From the NCBI GenBank assembly GCA_021234535.1, contig CM037838.1:14382195-14446194 (forward strand): a DNA stretch of 64,000 nucleotides, read 5' to 3'. A model generated the notes under the pieces. That model searched no databases. It had not been told where the DNA came from and saw only the letters and a list, made by a program, of their open reading frames with translations. Positions 45,759 to 58,763 of this stretch are shown here, one piece after another. A program made the position numbers and the translations under genes. Position 1 is the stretch's first letter. Each line of letters begins with the position of its first letter. This DNA comes from Stichopus chloronotus. Its lineage: Eukaryota > Echinodermata > Holothuroidea > Aspidochirotida > Stichopodidae.

Positions 45759-48700
45759 TTAATGAAGAGCTCGTATCTTCATCTCATCGAAACAGAGTTT
45801 ACTGCCACCACCGTCTTTTATTTGATACCATCTTGGCGGATATTGGTTCAGGTTGGTGCCGCCACATTGAAAGTTGCTGTTGGCAAACCACCATCCAGCA
45901 CCATTAATAATGGCGCAATGTTTGTCTTCAGCCTGGTCGTTATCTGAGTCGTAGGTAGAGAACCCTTGGTTTACACGATCTTTTAGAGTTTCCCCACCAT
46001 TGGGACCTTAAGTTATTTAAGGAAGTAAATAAATGAACAAAAGATTAGAGATATTTCACCAGAAGGTTGTATTCCATTTACAGGCATGGTTAAAAACTAT
46101 GAAAGAGAAGTTATATGTACTGCTGAAATTCAATTTGTTTTTCATTTACAACAATATTTAAAAATGAAAAAAAAATCTTTTCAAGTATTTGACATCTTAT
46201 TTACTTCTGCTTAGTTTTTAAGAGTGTTTGTTAAGATGTCTCCAAGGTTGCAAACTGACAGAATATAAATACCTCCTTTCTTCTTTTCGTGCCAAATATA
46301 GTGTGTATGTTACTATTTATTCTAATATTTTCATAAATTTATGGACATTACAAACCGGCTGTTCCATTATATGTTCCTAAGACTGTCAAACGATAGCCAT
46401 CACTTTCGTTGCTGATACGAAAGTCATTGTAATGGGCGTAATAGGATCGTCCTTCAGGGTCGGTCATATCGATTCGAAGCTCATGTCGTCCTTGGTTGGT
46501 GAGGAAATGCAATTTATCATTTCCTAACCAGAACTCATGGTCCGGTCTGCCAAAGCCTTGTTTGTAATCAAACCAGCTACGATTGAAATCAACAGTGCCG
46601 TCTATTCGACGCTGAATCACCTAACGTGAATTAGAAAAGAGACAATCTATGCTCATGGTTTTCTTGCATTGACTGATATGGAATTTTCTCGTCATTGTTA
46701 GTCCACTTAAGTATGTTATGTACGTCATTGCGATTTTACGAACCGCAGGGACTGTTAAACATTTGAACTCATCAGACTATAGACAAGATGAAAAATAAGT
46801 AGCCAATTCATTCTTCGAAACAGTAAAATATAAGTAACATTCGGCTTTGTATTCTTGAAAACTTCATTATTTGTGACTGGACTCCCACCATTCACTTTTG
46901 AGGAACATAGAAGGAAGCTGAAAATTGCCTTTAACTCATTTGTTACTAAATACATACATACACACGCACACACACCCTCACACATACCACACAAATCAAT
47001 GAATAGTAAATAATTGCCTGTTTTAATTATGCAACAAATTAAAGAGGGCATCTTGACGTTTTATCGGTTCCAACTCACCATCCAGCCTCCTCCGTTGAAG
47101 TTGTTGCAATAGACATCGAAAGGTTCACCAGTCCAGTTTATCGGTCTGATGGTATAAACGCCACTTGGTCGTTGAAACGACCTGTATGCAGAAAGGCAGT
47201 CGAAGGGTAGGCACATCGTGTCATTGCCACGGTAACCACCCTTGCACATTAGAATTCCGTGGATACATGAACAATTCATTGTGCAGTTGGATGTAACGTA
47301 AAATTCCTTTTCCTGAGAAACAAAGAAGGGGGATAAAATGTCTCCGACTATCGGGCATACACGCTGACAAAAAAACAGAAAAAATACGATGTGAAATATC
47401 GTTAATATATTATTTAGGAAGTAATTGTTATGATGCAATCAAAATCGATGTTGTTTACACCGTAACTGCAATTGTCAAAACAGAGAAGGAAAAAGCAAGA
47501 ACCTTATTTTTCTATTAAAAAAATCGTGCAGTATTATGATTATCAACAACAAGAGAATCGATTTCATGGAGTTAAGTAAAATGCTCAGATTCTTAATTCG
47601 TTGATCCTCGCGCGATGTGGTATCACAGACATTAATAATATATGTGTCAATATCCGGCGACTCACACGTAGTGGAGCAAGAAAGTAAAATGATTGAACAG
47701 TACTAGGACCTGCGACTCGAAACACAGAGAAGTGGAACATCAGAGCGAAATTCATGCTTATTGTAATTGAAGCTCTAGTAAGAACCACAAATAAGATGGA
47801 TAGATATCTGCAACAAAACGCTGGCAATCAGAAAGTGCAACAACTCACAACGGCACCACCACTAGGCACTACCCACATCGTCAGAAGTATACACGATCTT
47901 CCAGAGTCCGTGTAGGACTCGAAGATGGGAGTCAAATACATACCGACACGAATGTTGAGAAAGAACAAGAAGTAACAATACCAACAACGATGACGTTAAA
48001 GAATTCGTGGCAAGTATCAATGAAATTTGGAGTGACTAATTCCAACTGGGAGGATGATGGGGAGCTGAATGGTGGTATCGTTAGATTGTAATGTTAAATA
48101 TGATTGAGATATTTACAACTAAATGAAGCAGTTTGTTAGAAGTCTTCATTTAAAATCAAACTTCTCCCGAGGGATACTTCAGGGTAGAACGAAAAATGTA
48201 TTCAAGGACTATTTTAAAGGCACGTTTCTGTTAAGATTTAAATTGCATCAAGCGCTATCGTTTCAAGCGTTTTTAAGCGTTTTTGTCACAAACAATGTTA
48301 GTGTAAACAATCATTAAGAGAGAATTATTTCAGAATCTTACCAAAGTTTCCTCTGAGAATGCTAGGTTTATTCAGTTGTTAGAATTGTCAATGAAAGAGC
48401 GAAGAAGAACAAAGCAAAGTTACTGGGATACAATTCTTTGAGTAATACATCCAGGAAGAAAGTCCTATGGAAAGTGAAGATATATATCATACAAAAGTGC
48501 CCTTGTTTTCCCGTTTTGATGTACTTACTGGTATCAAAACGTCTTCATCCTGTAAGAAGCAGCGACAACTCTCCTTCCGTACGCATTTTGTGCCCATCTG
48601 TAGAAGATCTCTGGGACAGACGCAACTTCCATTTCCAGTACTGCAGTTGTTTGGACATACTGGTTGTTGACAACTTGGTTGGCAATCACAACTACTGTAA

Positions 48701-49330
48701 ACCATGTTGACCGGACATTCTAAGTTGGTGGTTGACCCTATTTGTAGTGAAAATGTTATTTGCTACTAACAGAAAAAAGGAATTTCATTATTAGCACTTC
48801 GTAAACTACTACATTTAGTAATGCTACTAGTATTTAGTAGTACTACTTGTGCTACTCAGTTGGTACTCTGAAGGGTCAGATGATTATTCTTTTAAATATA
48901 CAAATTCAAAGAACTTTAATAATGATACTGAAAAAAACTTACTCCGTAAATATTTATTTGTATCACTTTGGCCACTTCTATTGTGTTGTGATGGAAATCT
49001 CTCCTCGAAATCACAAAGGTCTGCATGACACGGAACAAAGAGATGAAAACAAATATATACAAGAACTAAACCCTGTTTTAATTGATGTTTGACTAGTGTG
49101 CTTACCAACTCAAATTGCATTGTGCTTGTTTTATTGCTCTCCTCTTCATACCGTTTGTTGACAAAATATTGCTTTTTTGTGAATATTCAGTGAAACAAAG
49201 ACATATAGAAAATAATATACAGCTAAAAGTATTCCAAATTACGAATACTTACTTTCTCCAGTAACAAAGTTGCTTAGTATTAGATATAGAAATAACAACA
49301 AGATGAAGATTCTTTCCACAAAACGCACAT
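45759..49330 (-). CDS. Gene C: TIL + FReD gene with frame lesions at its 5' end
   Basis: Exons by homology: 49253-49330, 48943-49020, 48529-48765, 47079-47312, 46356-46620, 45759-46006. The FReD exons are complete and in frame (GGGWMVIQRRIDGT, FWLGNDKLHFLTNQ, LRIDMTDPEG, DSDNDQAED, CAIINGAGWWFANSNFQC). The TIL module keeps its cysteines. Two lesions stand out. The start ATG (49,328-49,330) is followed by TGGAAAGAA where D has TGGAAAAGAA, so that frame stops after 16 codons; the hydrophobic signal frame is open only to an ATG far upstream (49,436). Exon 3 has one extra base near 48,735, which an alternative acceptor at 48,737/48,738 (AAATAG) could bypass. So either it uses a new start and acceptor, or it is a young pseudogene, or the assembly has indels. 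Confidence 0.78.
47590..47995 (+). mobile_element. Decayed R4-like element remnant in gene C intron 3
   Basis: Antisense to gene C. It matches the endonuclease end and 3' UTR of the element at 23,256-25,709: GATGTGG at 47,615, GACCTGCGACTCGAAACACA (47,705), then a diverged CAAAATGTC-type stretch, AACGCTGGCAATCA and GGCACTACCCACATCGTCAG. It ends near GAATGTTGAGAAAGAA (about 47,952). Stops and indels are frequent. The 3' UTR subtype matches the remnant in gene D, not the younger copies in gene A. Confidence 0.72.
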
Positions 49331-52300
49331 TTTGCGTATGATTTTGAATGAACAAACGTAGTTCATAAAAAGTAATGGTGTGAATTTGTTCCAGGTGTAG
49401 TTCGTTTGAAGTGTTATTAACTTGTGATCTTATCACTGTTTATTAAAATCTTAGAGAATGAAACAATATTTTGTTCGTAGTATAATAGAAATTTATCATT
49501 GCCCGTTTGTTCACAATAACACAATGCAATGTTACAGCCAATGATTTATTTTCTAGACAAAAATCAATATTATTCAATACTTTTATTCAGATATGTTTTA
49601 ACTTCTATGATATACAGGTATTAAAATATGATACAACGCAGTTCACTATAATGTCAATTTATCGTGCAATACGTCTCTATGCAATGCTCTACTGTAAAAT
49701 TACAATAGAGTTTGGCAAACGTCAATGGATGCAAGTACTTAGCTACAGTCATCTCTTTGTATTTAATGAAAATAAAAGTGACAATGCAGTTACCGATTCA
49801 CTACGTGTTGCATAAGTATCTACGACAAAAGTATAAAAACACTCCGCAAGGTTATTATTATTAAACTATCATCAAGCAGGTAACAACTTTGCTTCTAATA
49901 TAATACTGTAGTTAACATGAATAAATAGAAGAAAGTAGTTCATGAGAGGGAAACGTCATATATACTATTTTAGTCTTTACTGTTACGGTTCAGTGATGTA
50001 CTCGATGATGCGAACTGTATTGAAACCATATTTTATCTTCCTGTTCATATAGTTTAATCGCGTTCTATATAAATGGTAGGTGGGATAATTCCCGGTATTT
50101 GGTGTTCCATTGTCACAGTGAAACACTCTTCTGGCACTGGGAAAGTGCTTCTTAGGTAAGATATACGGTGACAAATATACACAAATGAACAGTTGCATGG
50201 TAGGCAGGTGAACATTAGCAATGAACAGTTTTTTTTTTTTTACTGTCGATGTCTTAAATAGACTCAACAAAAAGCTATAAAACCTTTCCTCATTCTTAGT
50301 AAAGATTATTTATTTTCCACATGCTTGGAATATTTTCCACATGTTTAGAATTCATCAAACGCGACTTAGTGAAATTCGGTTGTTTTCAATCCAACAATTA
50401 CAAACTCAGAAATTATATGTGTGATATACGTGGCATACTTTTACCAATTTCGAAGGCTTTTGTTATATCCCCTAGAGTTACCTTTATTGACATATATGCT
50501 GTCATAGAACAATGTTTTGATATCACAGAGGGTTTTTATGAGTGCAATGTAGATTATTAAAACATTAGACTGATTTCGCAGGTTTTTATCGGTGTTAATG
50601 CACTCAAAACAAAAATGCATTTCTTTTTTACCAATTAGTTACCAAAGCTGTAATGTTCAATTGAGTCGTACTATCCTGTTTCACCTAACCATGGATGTGA
50701 ATAAATACCAACAATTTTCAACTACGGATGATGTAATGACAGTTATCGTCATACAGATTAAAGTATTCTTCTTGGTTGTCATATTACAATTGTCTTCATA
50801 AGTTGGCAGATTTCGATTCGGCTGGGAGTCACATCGTTTCGTATAAATCATTTCACAGTAGTGAAATTGATATTTAATGAAATGTAAATATAAGTTAAGG
50901 ACTACAAAATAAGAACCGTTACAAAGTTCTATATATTGATCATAAAAAATATACGAATTTGACTTTAATTTACAATGGACTTTGCTTATTCTGTTGACCT
51001 TTAAAGCAGTCTGTCCCGAACCACCTAGTTAATTAAGTAACGTGACGCGTTCTCTTACATTCTCGCTCACTGGAAAGAGATGGCCAACTTTTTCATGAAT
51101 AATGAGCAAAATGAGGCTTTCTCTTCTCTATTATAGCAAGGTAGGTAAACACTTTGATATTCCATCTCCTTGGAAATTAAAGATTTCTCAGGTATTATGC
51201 AGGATATTAAAAAAAACAACAACAACAACAACACGAGGAGCTGTTGTTTCCCACCAATGTTTTGAAACTTTGTGAGTACGTGACTCATACAATGAATCAA
51301 TTCGATATTTTTCAATTGATATTTACAGATGACAACATAAGCTTTATGCAACAACAAAAATATGAAGTTTAACTGCCACAATCACCTATAATCAACAATT
51401 AAGGATATAATGATTTTACTGTCCATTTTGTATGTACTGCATGTAGCCTACACACATATGAGTACACGACATTAATCGCAAAGTTGTTATCACTTCATTG
51501 CTATCGTAAATAGTCCTGTTTATAGGTCCGCAACTGATTCGGTCTACATCTACCGAGTACCTGACTCATTTACGACAATTAATGGTAACAAAGTGATATC
51601 ATTGGATAGGTGATAACATTCCCCTTATATTTAGGTGAAAATTGAGTGGTTTTACAACGTCTCGACGTAGTACTGGATAATTGTGCCTGTTGTTGGAAAC
51701 ACAGTGGTAGACCTTTTGTAAGAATGGTGAAATTTCTACTTTACACATTCTTGCTCGCCAAAGTGGCGATCAACATTAATTTTTATGTTTTGACAAATAG
51801 TTTTCTTGATTGTAATTTTTTCGTAGTTTTTAAATGTTGAGATATTATACCTAGAAAGTCACCTTTTTTACTTTATTAGCATTCAAAACTCCGGGGTGGT
51901 TGCGGATAGACTGCAATGGTGAGACTTGGGAAAATATGCTAGATCCCAGAGCAAGAATTATTCACTGAGATTACCCATTGTGTTGAAAACATAGTAATTA
52001 CATTTTATTTTCAATTTTTCCTTTTTTTTATTTTTGAGATCTCTTTGTCTGAAACGTAAGATAATCGTTAAAGGATTTAACTCCCCTATGATAAGATACA
52101 TTTTCCTCTTCTAGCAGATACCTAAAATATGGTTAATAATGCACAGAACAATTGAATAATCAATTTCAAGCAATGGTAACAATTTGAAACCAATGCACTG
52201 AATCGATTTTTCTAAAGCGCAAGAGAGGTGCCACACATTAACAACATAAACGTCACAACATATAGATATACCCAGAAACTACTATTCATGGTGGTTTCTA

Positions 52301-54290
52301 TTGTAGAATGTTTTGTCAGGTATCATTTCCAGGTCCCTTTTGGTAACTATACCCTTGGACTTTTCTTATTGAGGGTTAGGCCTATCTTTATTTCAATGCT
52401 ACGCACTTACAGATGGTCTTAAATATCTTGCTTTTTAGCTGCTTACCAACCATGTGAGTTTAAGCTTTGTCTTTTACTTTTCAAACTTCGTGTTGGCTGC
52501 TTTGATTCTTTATCCTTATTTGCATGTCTTTTAGAATTTTATAGGTGGACATTTGAAGGCATTTTATCTTGTTTCGTTGGAGCTGAGAAAGGCTGAATAA
52601 AGAACCGAAAGCGGGATTAGTCAAGGAGAACTGCCTGATCTCAAATATGGTCTACCAAGCCGACATGACAACTCCAGAGGGCTCAGTATTATGCATATGG
52701 ATGACAGAGTGTTCATTCAAAAACCCGGTTCACCACCGATACAAAATCCTTCAAATACATTAAGTATGAAACTGAAACAGAGATCTATTAGGGGTTCCCA
52801 AGTAAGAATGTTTCGTATATGACTAGTGTACTCGTCAGTGTCTAGAGTAAGACTGAATACACCAGCACTGTGTTTTAAGTCACTGCCCTTTCTTTTGCGT
52901 TCTTCAGATCGCAGATGTCTTTGCCTCATTGTGTAATTGTGGAAAAGTAACAATGCGAGATAATGGGAATATTTTTTCAGTAATACTCAGACCCGGGCAC
53001 CAACCAAAGTAGGCTAAGGTAGTTACACTTTTTCCTTCTTCGTGTCACTCAGGCCACGAAGAGTTGATACTTGTCAAAGGAATTTGGGATAGGGAACACG
53101 ATAAGGAAAATCAATGGGTGCCAATCCAGCTGGTAACATACTTACTGCAGTGCTTCTGAGTGAAACATTTAAACTTCAGGTTATGACAAAGGTAAGAATT
53201 AAATCGCAACATCGTTATTTTCAGTTATTTCGAGCACATGTATTTGTAGCGATTTCAGGAATTATAACACCAGTGTCAGATAAGAGGCCATCATATTCCG
53301 TCAGTGAAAAATACGAGACTTTAAGAAAATGCCTGATGTGATCATGTTTCAGATTTCGTTTTGCTATCCCAGAAAATAACCATAGTGTCATTGCAAGGAG
53401 CTTACTTGAGGAACCTGGAAAAAGGATATATCTACTGGGTATCGAGAGGGTACGTCTATTGAAAATCGATGATTCCTTGAAACTGACTGTCAGCTTTGAA
53501 TCACAAAGAGGCACTGTGCGGTAAAATTTAACTGGTGTCACTTGCAGCATTTTTCGGAATTAGGCGGTCTTACGAGATGACAGGAGAGCGGATGTGGCGA
53601 ACGTTGACCTGTTTGTAATACAATGGAACCGTGTACTCACAAAAGCGGTTTCACATGCCAATTTTACTACCTAAAAGTATGTCATTTACTTCTAAAAGGG
53701 TGCTTGGGAGAAATCCAGATCACTCCAGCGGACGTTTCTGTTTAAACCCTTTAGCGAGTTCACTGTTACGTTAGGCAGTTTTATTTTAACTGCCTATCCC
53801 AATTTACCGGATATTGACAGTCGTCATGTGAATGTACTAAATCACAAACGACTGTCCGTCGGGTCACAGGAGATGAAGCAACAACAGTAACTTGGCTGAC
53901 GACTTGACTGACATTCATGAAATCGTAGTCGTAGATCGTTTCGCTCTATCACGATGTTTTTATTTCTAGTGGACGTCGGGTCCCATCGGTTCGTGGGTAG
54001 TCAGTACTGTAAGATGTGGCCTCGGCTTCATTCTCAAATATTTTTTGGATTCAGTGAGCGATCAATGTCTAACTATGATATAAATATTTTGGTCACGGTA
54101 GGAAACATGGTACACTACTTTTACGTTTCAAAAACGTTCATTCTCTTTCTCATAAGATCATTGTCAATAAAAATTTACAGATAGACCAGTAACAGATCGA
54201 GGAATTCATGTGATAATAGGTAAATGAAAGAAACGGTACAGCTGATTAATGCGTACTTGTTAGTTATATAGCAACTCGTATGTCATGATT
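49331..54290. other. Intergenic region between genes C and D
   Basis: The left part (49,331 to about 50,890) is gene C's 5' flank, related to that of A (27,566-29,760) and, near the gene, D. An (AAC)n run lies at 51,213-51,233. The right part (53,512-54,290) is gene D's 3' flank, related to that of C. Open frames between are short, overlap in antisense and show no domain. I see no gene. Confidence 0.5.
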
Positions 54291-56439
54291 TTAAATGACA
54301 GGTCGTATCTTCATCTGAACGTAACCGAGTCTATCACTGTCTCCATTTATTTGATACCATCTTGGAAGATATTGGTTCAGGTTGGTACCGCCACATTCAC
54401 GCCTGTTTTCGGAATACCACCATCCAGCACCATTGGTAGTGGCGCAATTTGTTTCTTTAACCTGATCGTTATCTGAGTCGAAGGTGGAGAATCCCTGATT
54501 TGTACGACCTTTCAGAGTTTCCTCACCATTGGGACCTCAAGTTAACAACAAAAGGATGAAAGATCACCCACAGTGTTATCAGAAATATTTCACTACATGG
54601 ATATATTCCATTAACATACAGCGTGCAACTATTAAAGAAACTAACTTTACTAAACTAGTGTGTATACTTCTCTATTTTTTTTATTTTATCGTGAGATTTG
54701 ATAATGAAAAGTATTCCTTTCGACGTTTTAAATCGTTTTTTATTTCTTTGTTTTTAAAGGACGTTTCTTAATACATATCCAAGTTTGTAAACTGGCATAA
54801 TGTAATTACTCTCTTTTCACTCTTCACCATTGCTTCTCTTACCACATTCATCCGAATATAGTGTCTAATATGTAATTCAATATATTAACAAATTTGTGGA
54901 TATTACAAACCTGCAGTTCCATTATATGTTCCCGTGACTGAAAAACGATAGCCATCACTTTCGTTGCTGATACTAAAGTCACCGTAATGGGCATAGTAGA
55001 AAATTCCCTCGAGGTCGATCATATCAATTCGTAGCTCATGTCGGCATTGGTTGGTGAGGAAATGCAATTTATCATTTCCCAACCAGAACTCATGATCCGG
55101 TCTGCCAAAACCTTGTTTATAATCAAACCAGCTGCGACTGAAATTAACAGTGCCGTCTACGCGACGTTGAATCACCTAAGTTAAACGTGAGTTAGAGAAA
55201 GAGACGATCCATGATAGTTGTCTTGCATTGACTGATATGGAACTTACTTTTCTTCGTCAGTTCACATTTTAGCAACATTTTGTGTACGTGACCGCCAATT
55301 TACGAACCATAGTGACTGTAATTTATTATACCTAGAGACAATGTACAGGTATACTTGTTATTCCAAACAATAAAATAAAAGAAACTGTATTCTTGAAAAC
55401 TGCTGCCCAAAGGATAAATATACGAAACGAGTCGACTCGTTGAACAAGAAGAATAATTTCTAAAGTTCTAACTTACCATGCTTCTCAAGTTTCGCTTCTA
55501 CATACAGTAGTTTACTGATACACGTTTGTAATACCGACGCGACGTATGGCAAAGAAATGTTTATAGACTACTACAGAAGTAATGTTTCCTCCTCATTATT
55601 TGTGATTGGAGTTCCGGTACTAGACTTTTGCCAAACAGAGATATGGAAATAAGTGCTACGGAACTTCTAAATCATTTGAGACTAAACACACGCATACGAA
55701 CACTCGGCTCCACTCGTCATACAAAACTCAGGAATTAAAAAAATCAAGGAATAGTTAATTGAATAGTTCGCCTGCTGTAATTATACAAATTGAAAGGAGA
55801 GCGTCTCAATATTTCATCAAATCCGACTCACCGTCCACCCTCCTCCATTGGAGGTGTTGCAGAAAACATCAAAAGGTTCACCAGTCCAGTTTATAGGTTT
55901 AATGGTTAAAAGGCCACTTGGTGGTTGAAATGACATGTATGCAGAGAGTCAGCCAAACGGCACACACATGTCATTGCCATAGTAACCACGCTCGCAATTC
56001 AGAGTTTTGTTGATACATGAACAATTCATTGTGCAGTTGGCTGTAATGTAAAAGTTGTTCTCCTAAAAAACAAGGTAGAGGGATAAAATATATTCAACTA
56101 TATCGGTCTACAGGGTGACCACATTCAGAAAAATGTGATGTGAGAGTATCGATCAATATTTAATATACGAAGTAATTGTTACAATGTAACTAAAATCAAT
56201 GTTGTTTTCACTGTACTTGGAACTCTCAAAGTAAAGAGAATAAGTCAAGTTTTTTTTTCTTTAATCAATAAATCGTGGAGTATTATGATTATCAACTACA
56301 TAATAGAATCGACTTCTGGAGTTCATTGAAATGCTCACGCAAATTCTTAGTATATGCGCAAATATGAGTAATTTCAAGCGACAATCATTAGTTTTCTTCC
56401 ATATATAGTAACAAGTTAATTTTCTTTATTCGTAATAAC

Positions 56440-57510
56440 TCGTTAGTCCTGGCACCGGATCTGGTAATCACAAACAACAATAATACTGAGATGTGATAGT
56501 ACCCAACAACGCTCACAGAGTCCAGAAAAAAATGAAAAGATTGACAAATACCAGGACCTGCGACTCGAAATACATAGAATGTGGGACATCAGAGCCAAAG
56601 TCATCCCTGTAGTAATAAGAGGCCTCGGAGCAACCACCGATAACCTATAAAGACATCTGCCGCAAAACACTGGCAATCACAAAGTACAACTTACAATGAC
56701 ACCCGTATTAAAGTGATTGCGTGCGTAGGCAAAAAGTAAAAACAGTGAAAGTTCATCTAAAAAGTTTGGTATGGCTTTTAATTACACCATTCAGACAATC
56801 TGGGAAAATAAATAGGTTTTAGTTGGTTAATTCTGCCATACCATTTCAAATTCTTCTAACATAACGACAAAAAGTGTACAATACGATAAGTTGGGGTTGA
56901 CAGTTTTCATTTAAATCAACGTTGTCCTTCTTTGAACAAGCCAATGGGAAGTATACTGGTGTTGCATATTCAATTAGTCAAAACAACTCAGGATCACTGA
57001 CGCTGCAATGTCGTGGTCAGTTCGTAGGTTAGTTGTAAATACAGTGCTTCCTTTCACCAAATACTACGATTTCAGATACCGACCAAGGAGCGATGACTTG
57101 AGTAGTATGTTTTTGATACACTAGTGAGACCTGTACTGTTGCATATTCATTATGAAGGCGATTATAGTAAGAACCATTAATTTTCAAATATGGTTTCTGT
57201 TTTTTACTGTTTTCATGACAATCCCGTTGCTTTTCGAAGTAGTTACTGACATTTTCCTTCCTTGAAAGACATATTCCGTTCATATACAACCACGCGTGTA
57301 CATTTAAAAATGAAGAAAAATGTTTAGATCAAACATCATCTTATCATTTTGGTTTTTCAGTACACTCGCAATCACTTTAAGCACTACCCCATCGTCAGAA
57401 GGATACTCGATCTCCCGGAGTCCAGATAGGACTCCGAAATGGGAGTCAAATATATACCAACACGAATGTTGAGAAAAAAAAATAGAAGTAATAATAACAA
57501 TAATGACGTT
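56440..57510 (+). mobile_element. Decayed R4-like remnant in gene D intron 3, split by a MITE
   Basis: Segment 56,440-56,707 matches the endonuclease end (GGTAATCACAAACAAC, ACCAGGACCTGCGACTCGAA, GTGGGACATCAGAGCCAAAG, CTGGCAATCACAAAG). Segment 57,377-57,510 matches the 3' UTR (GCACTACCCCATCGTCAGAA, GACTCCGAAATGGGAGTCAA, CACGAATGTTGAGAAA). The 665 bp between are a separate insertion. It sits in the same intron and orientation as the gene C remnant and shares its 3' UTR subtype, so both probably descend from one insertion older than the C/D duplication. Confidence 0.75.
56708..57380. mobile_element. TTAA-flanked MITE (piggyBac-like ends), ~665 bp
   Basis: Ends are inverted: TTAA-AGTGATTGCG at 56,708-56,721 and CGCAATCACT-TTAA at 57,367-57,380. 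The inverted repeat is perfect for 10 bases and continues imperfectly for about 20 more. TTAA at both sides is the 4-bp target duplication typical of piggyBac-type transposons. Removing it joins ...GACACCCGTATTAA to GCACTACCCC, colinear with the uninterrupted paralog in gene C (47,860-47,880). No transposase frame is convincing (best is 86 codons, 57,029-57,289), so it is called non-autonomous. Confidence 0.75.
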
Positions 57511-58696
57511 CAGGCAGTGGTCGAAATCGATCAAGGGACTTAGAGTTACTAATTGCAGCTCGAAATGACCGAGTAGTATTTAGTGGTACCGTCATTTCCT
57601 GAGGAATAGCCTGGACTTAATGTGACCATTTTTTTATGAGATTGTAAGGTAAAACATGATTGAGATATTGATAGATAGATGCAACAGTTTGACATAATTC
57701 TCCATTAAAAATCAACGTTTCTACTGAGGAGACATTAAAGTAGAATGAGAAATGTATTACGTATCCACGGACAATTTGTAAAGGCACGTTTGTCGTAAGA
57801 TATACATCGTATCAACTCAAGTGTGGAATCACAGTCTCCATACAAGCGTACCGTTAATCTGAGACAATTATCACATTGCGAAAGGCGAATAACGCTCTTT
57901 AAGAAAATATGCAGAAGCTCAATCACTTTAAGCGTTTTTATTAAAACCAAGCGTATTTCAGAATCATTGACAGAGCATTATTTCAAAATGATACAGAAGT
58001 TTTCTCTGAGAATACCAGATTGAAGTCAGTTGCTGGCATTGGGAAATAGCTATAGACTGTTAGCGGAAGGACAAAGCAGAATAAAGCAAAGTTGCTAGGA
58101 CAAAAATCTTTGAGTAAGGAAGAAAGTTCCAACAAGTGTGAAGGATATAGATCATACAAATGTGTCCATGTTTACCCTATTTAATATACTTACTGGTATC
58201 CACAACCTGTTCGTTTCGGAGGAAACAGGGACAAATCTCCTTCCTCACGCACGTTGTACCCATCAGTAGAAGATCTGTTGGACAGATGCAACTTCCATTT
58301 CCAGTACTGCAGTTGTTTGGACATACTGGTTGTTCACAACTACTTTGACAATCGCAACTACTTGTAAAGCATGTTCGCCGGACATTCTACGTTGGTGGTT
58401 TGCCCATTTGCATTGTAAATATCAGTTGTCTCTATGAGGAAAATGAAGTTCATCACTAGTACTTAGTAACACTACTGATAGTTAGTAATACTTCTAGTAT
58501 TACTAAGTTAGTACTCTGAAGGGTGACATTAATATTCTTTTAGGGTATAGGAATAATAGGAAATACTGAGAAAGCCTTACTTGGTAAATATGGATTGGTT
58601 TCACGTTGGCCACTTTTTCTTTTGGGTGGTGATGGAAATCTCTTCTGGAACTCACAAAGGTCTGCATGACCCGGAAGAGAATATAGATGAAAACAT

Positions 58697-58699
58697 ATC

Positions 58700-58756
<57 letters not shown>

Positions 58757-58763
58757 AACAACA
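58697..58763. repeat. (CAA)n microsatellite in gene D intron 1
   Basis: About 20 CAA units with one TAA interruption near the end. It lies between exon 2 and exon 1 of gene D. Poly-Thr and poly-Leu frames across it are artefacts. Confidence 0.95.

Noticed and set aside
57029..57289. 86-codon frame inside the MITE as a transposase
   Set aside because: No catalytic motif, and too short for a piggyBac-type enzyme. The element is treated as non-autonomous.
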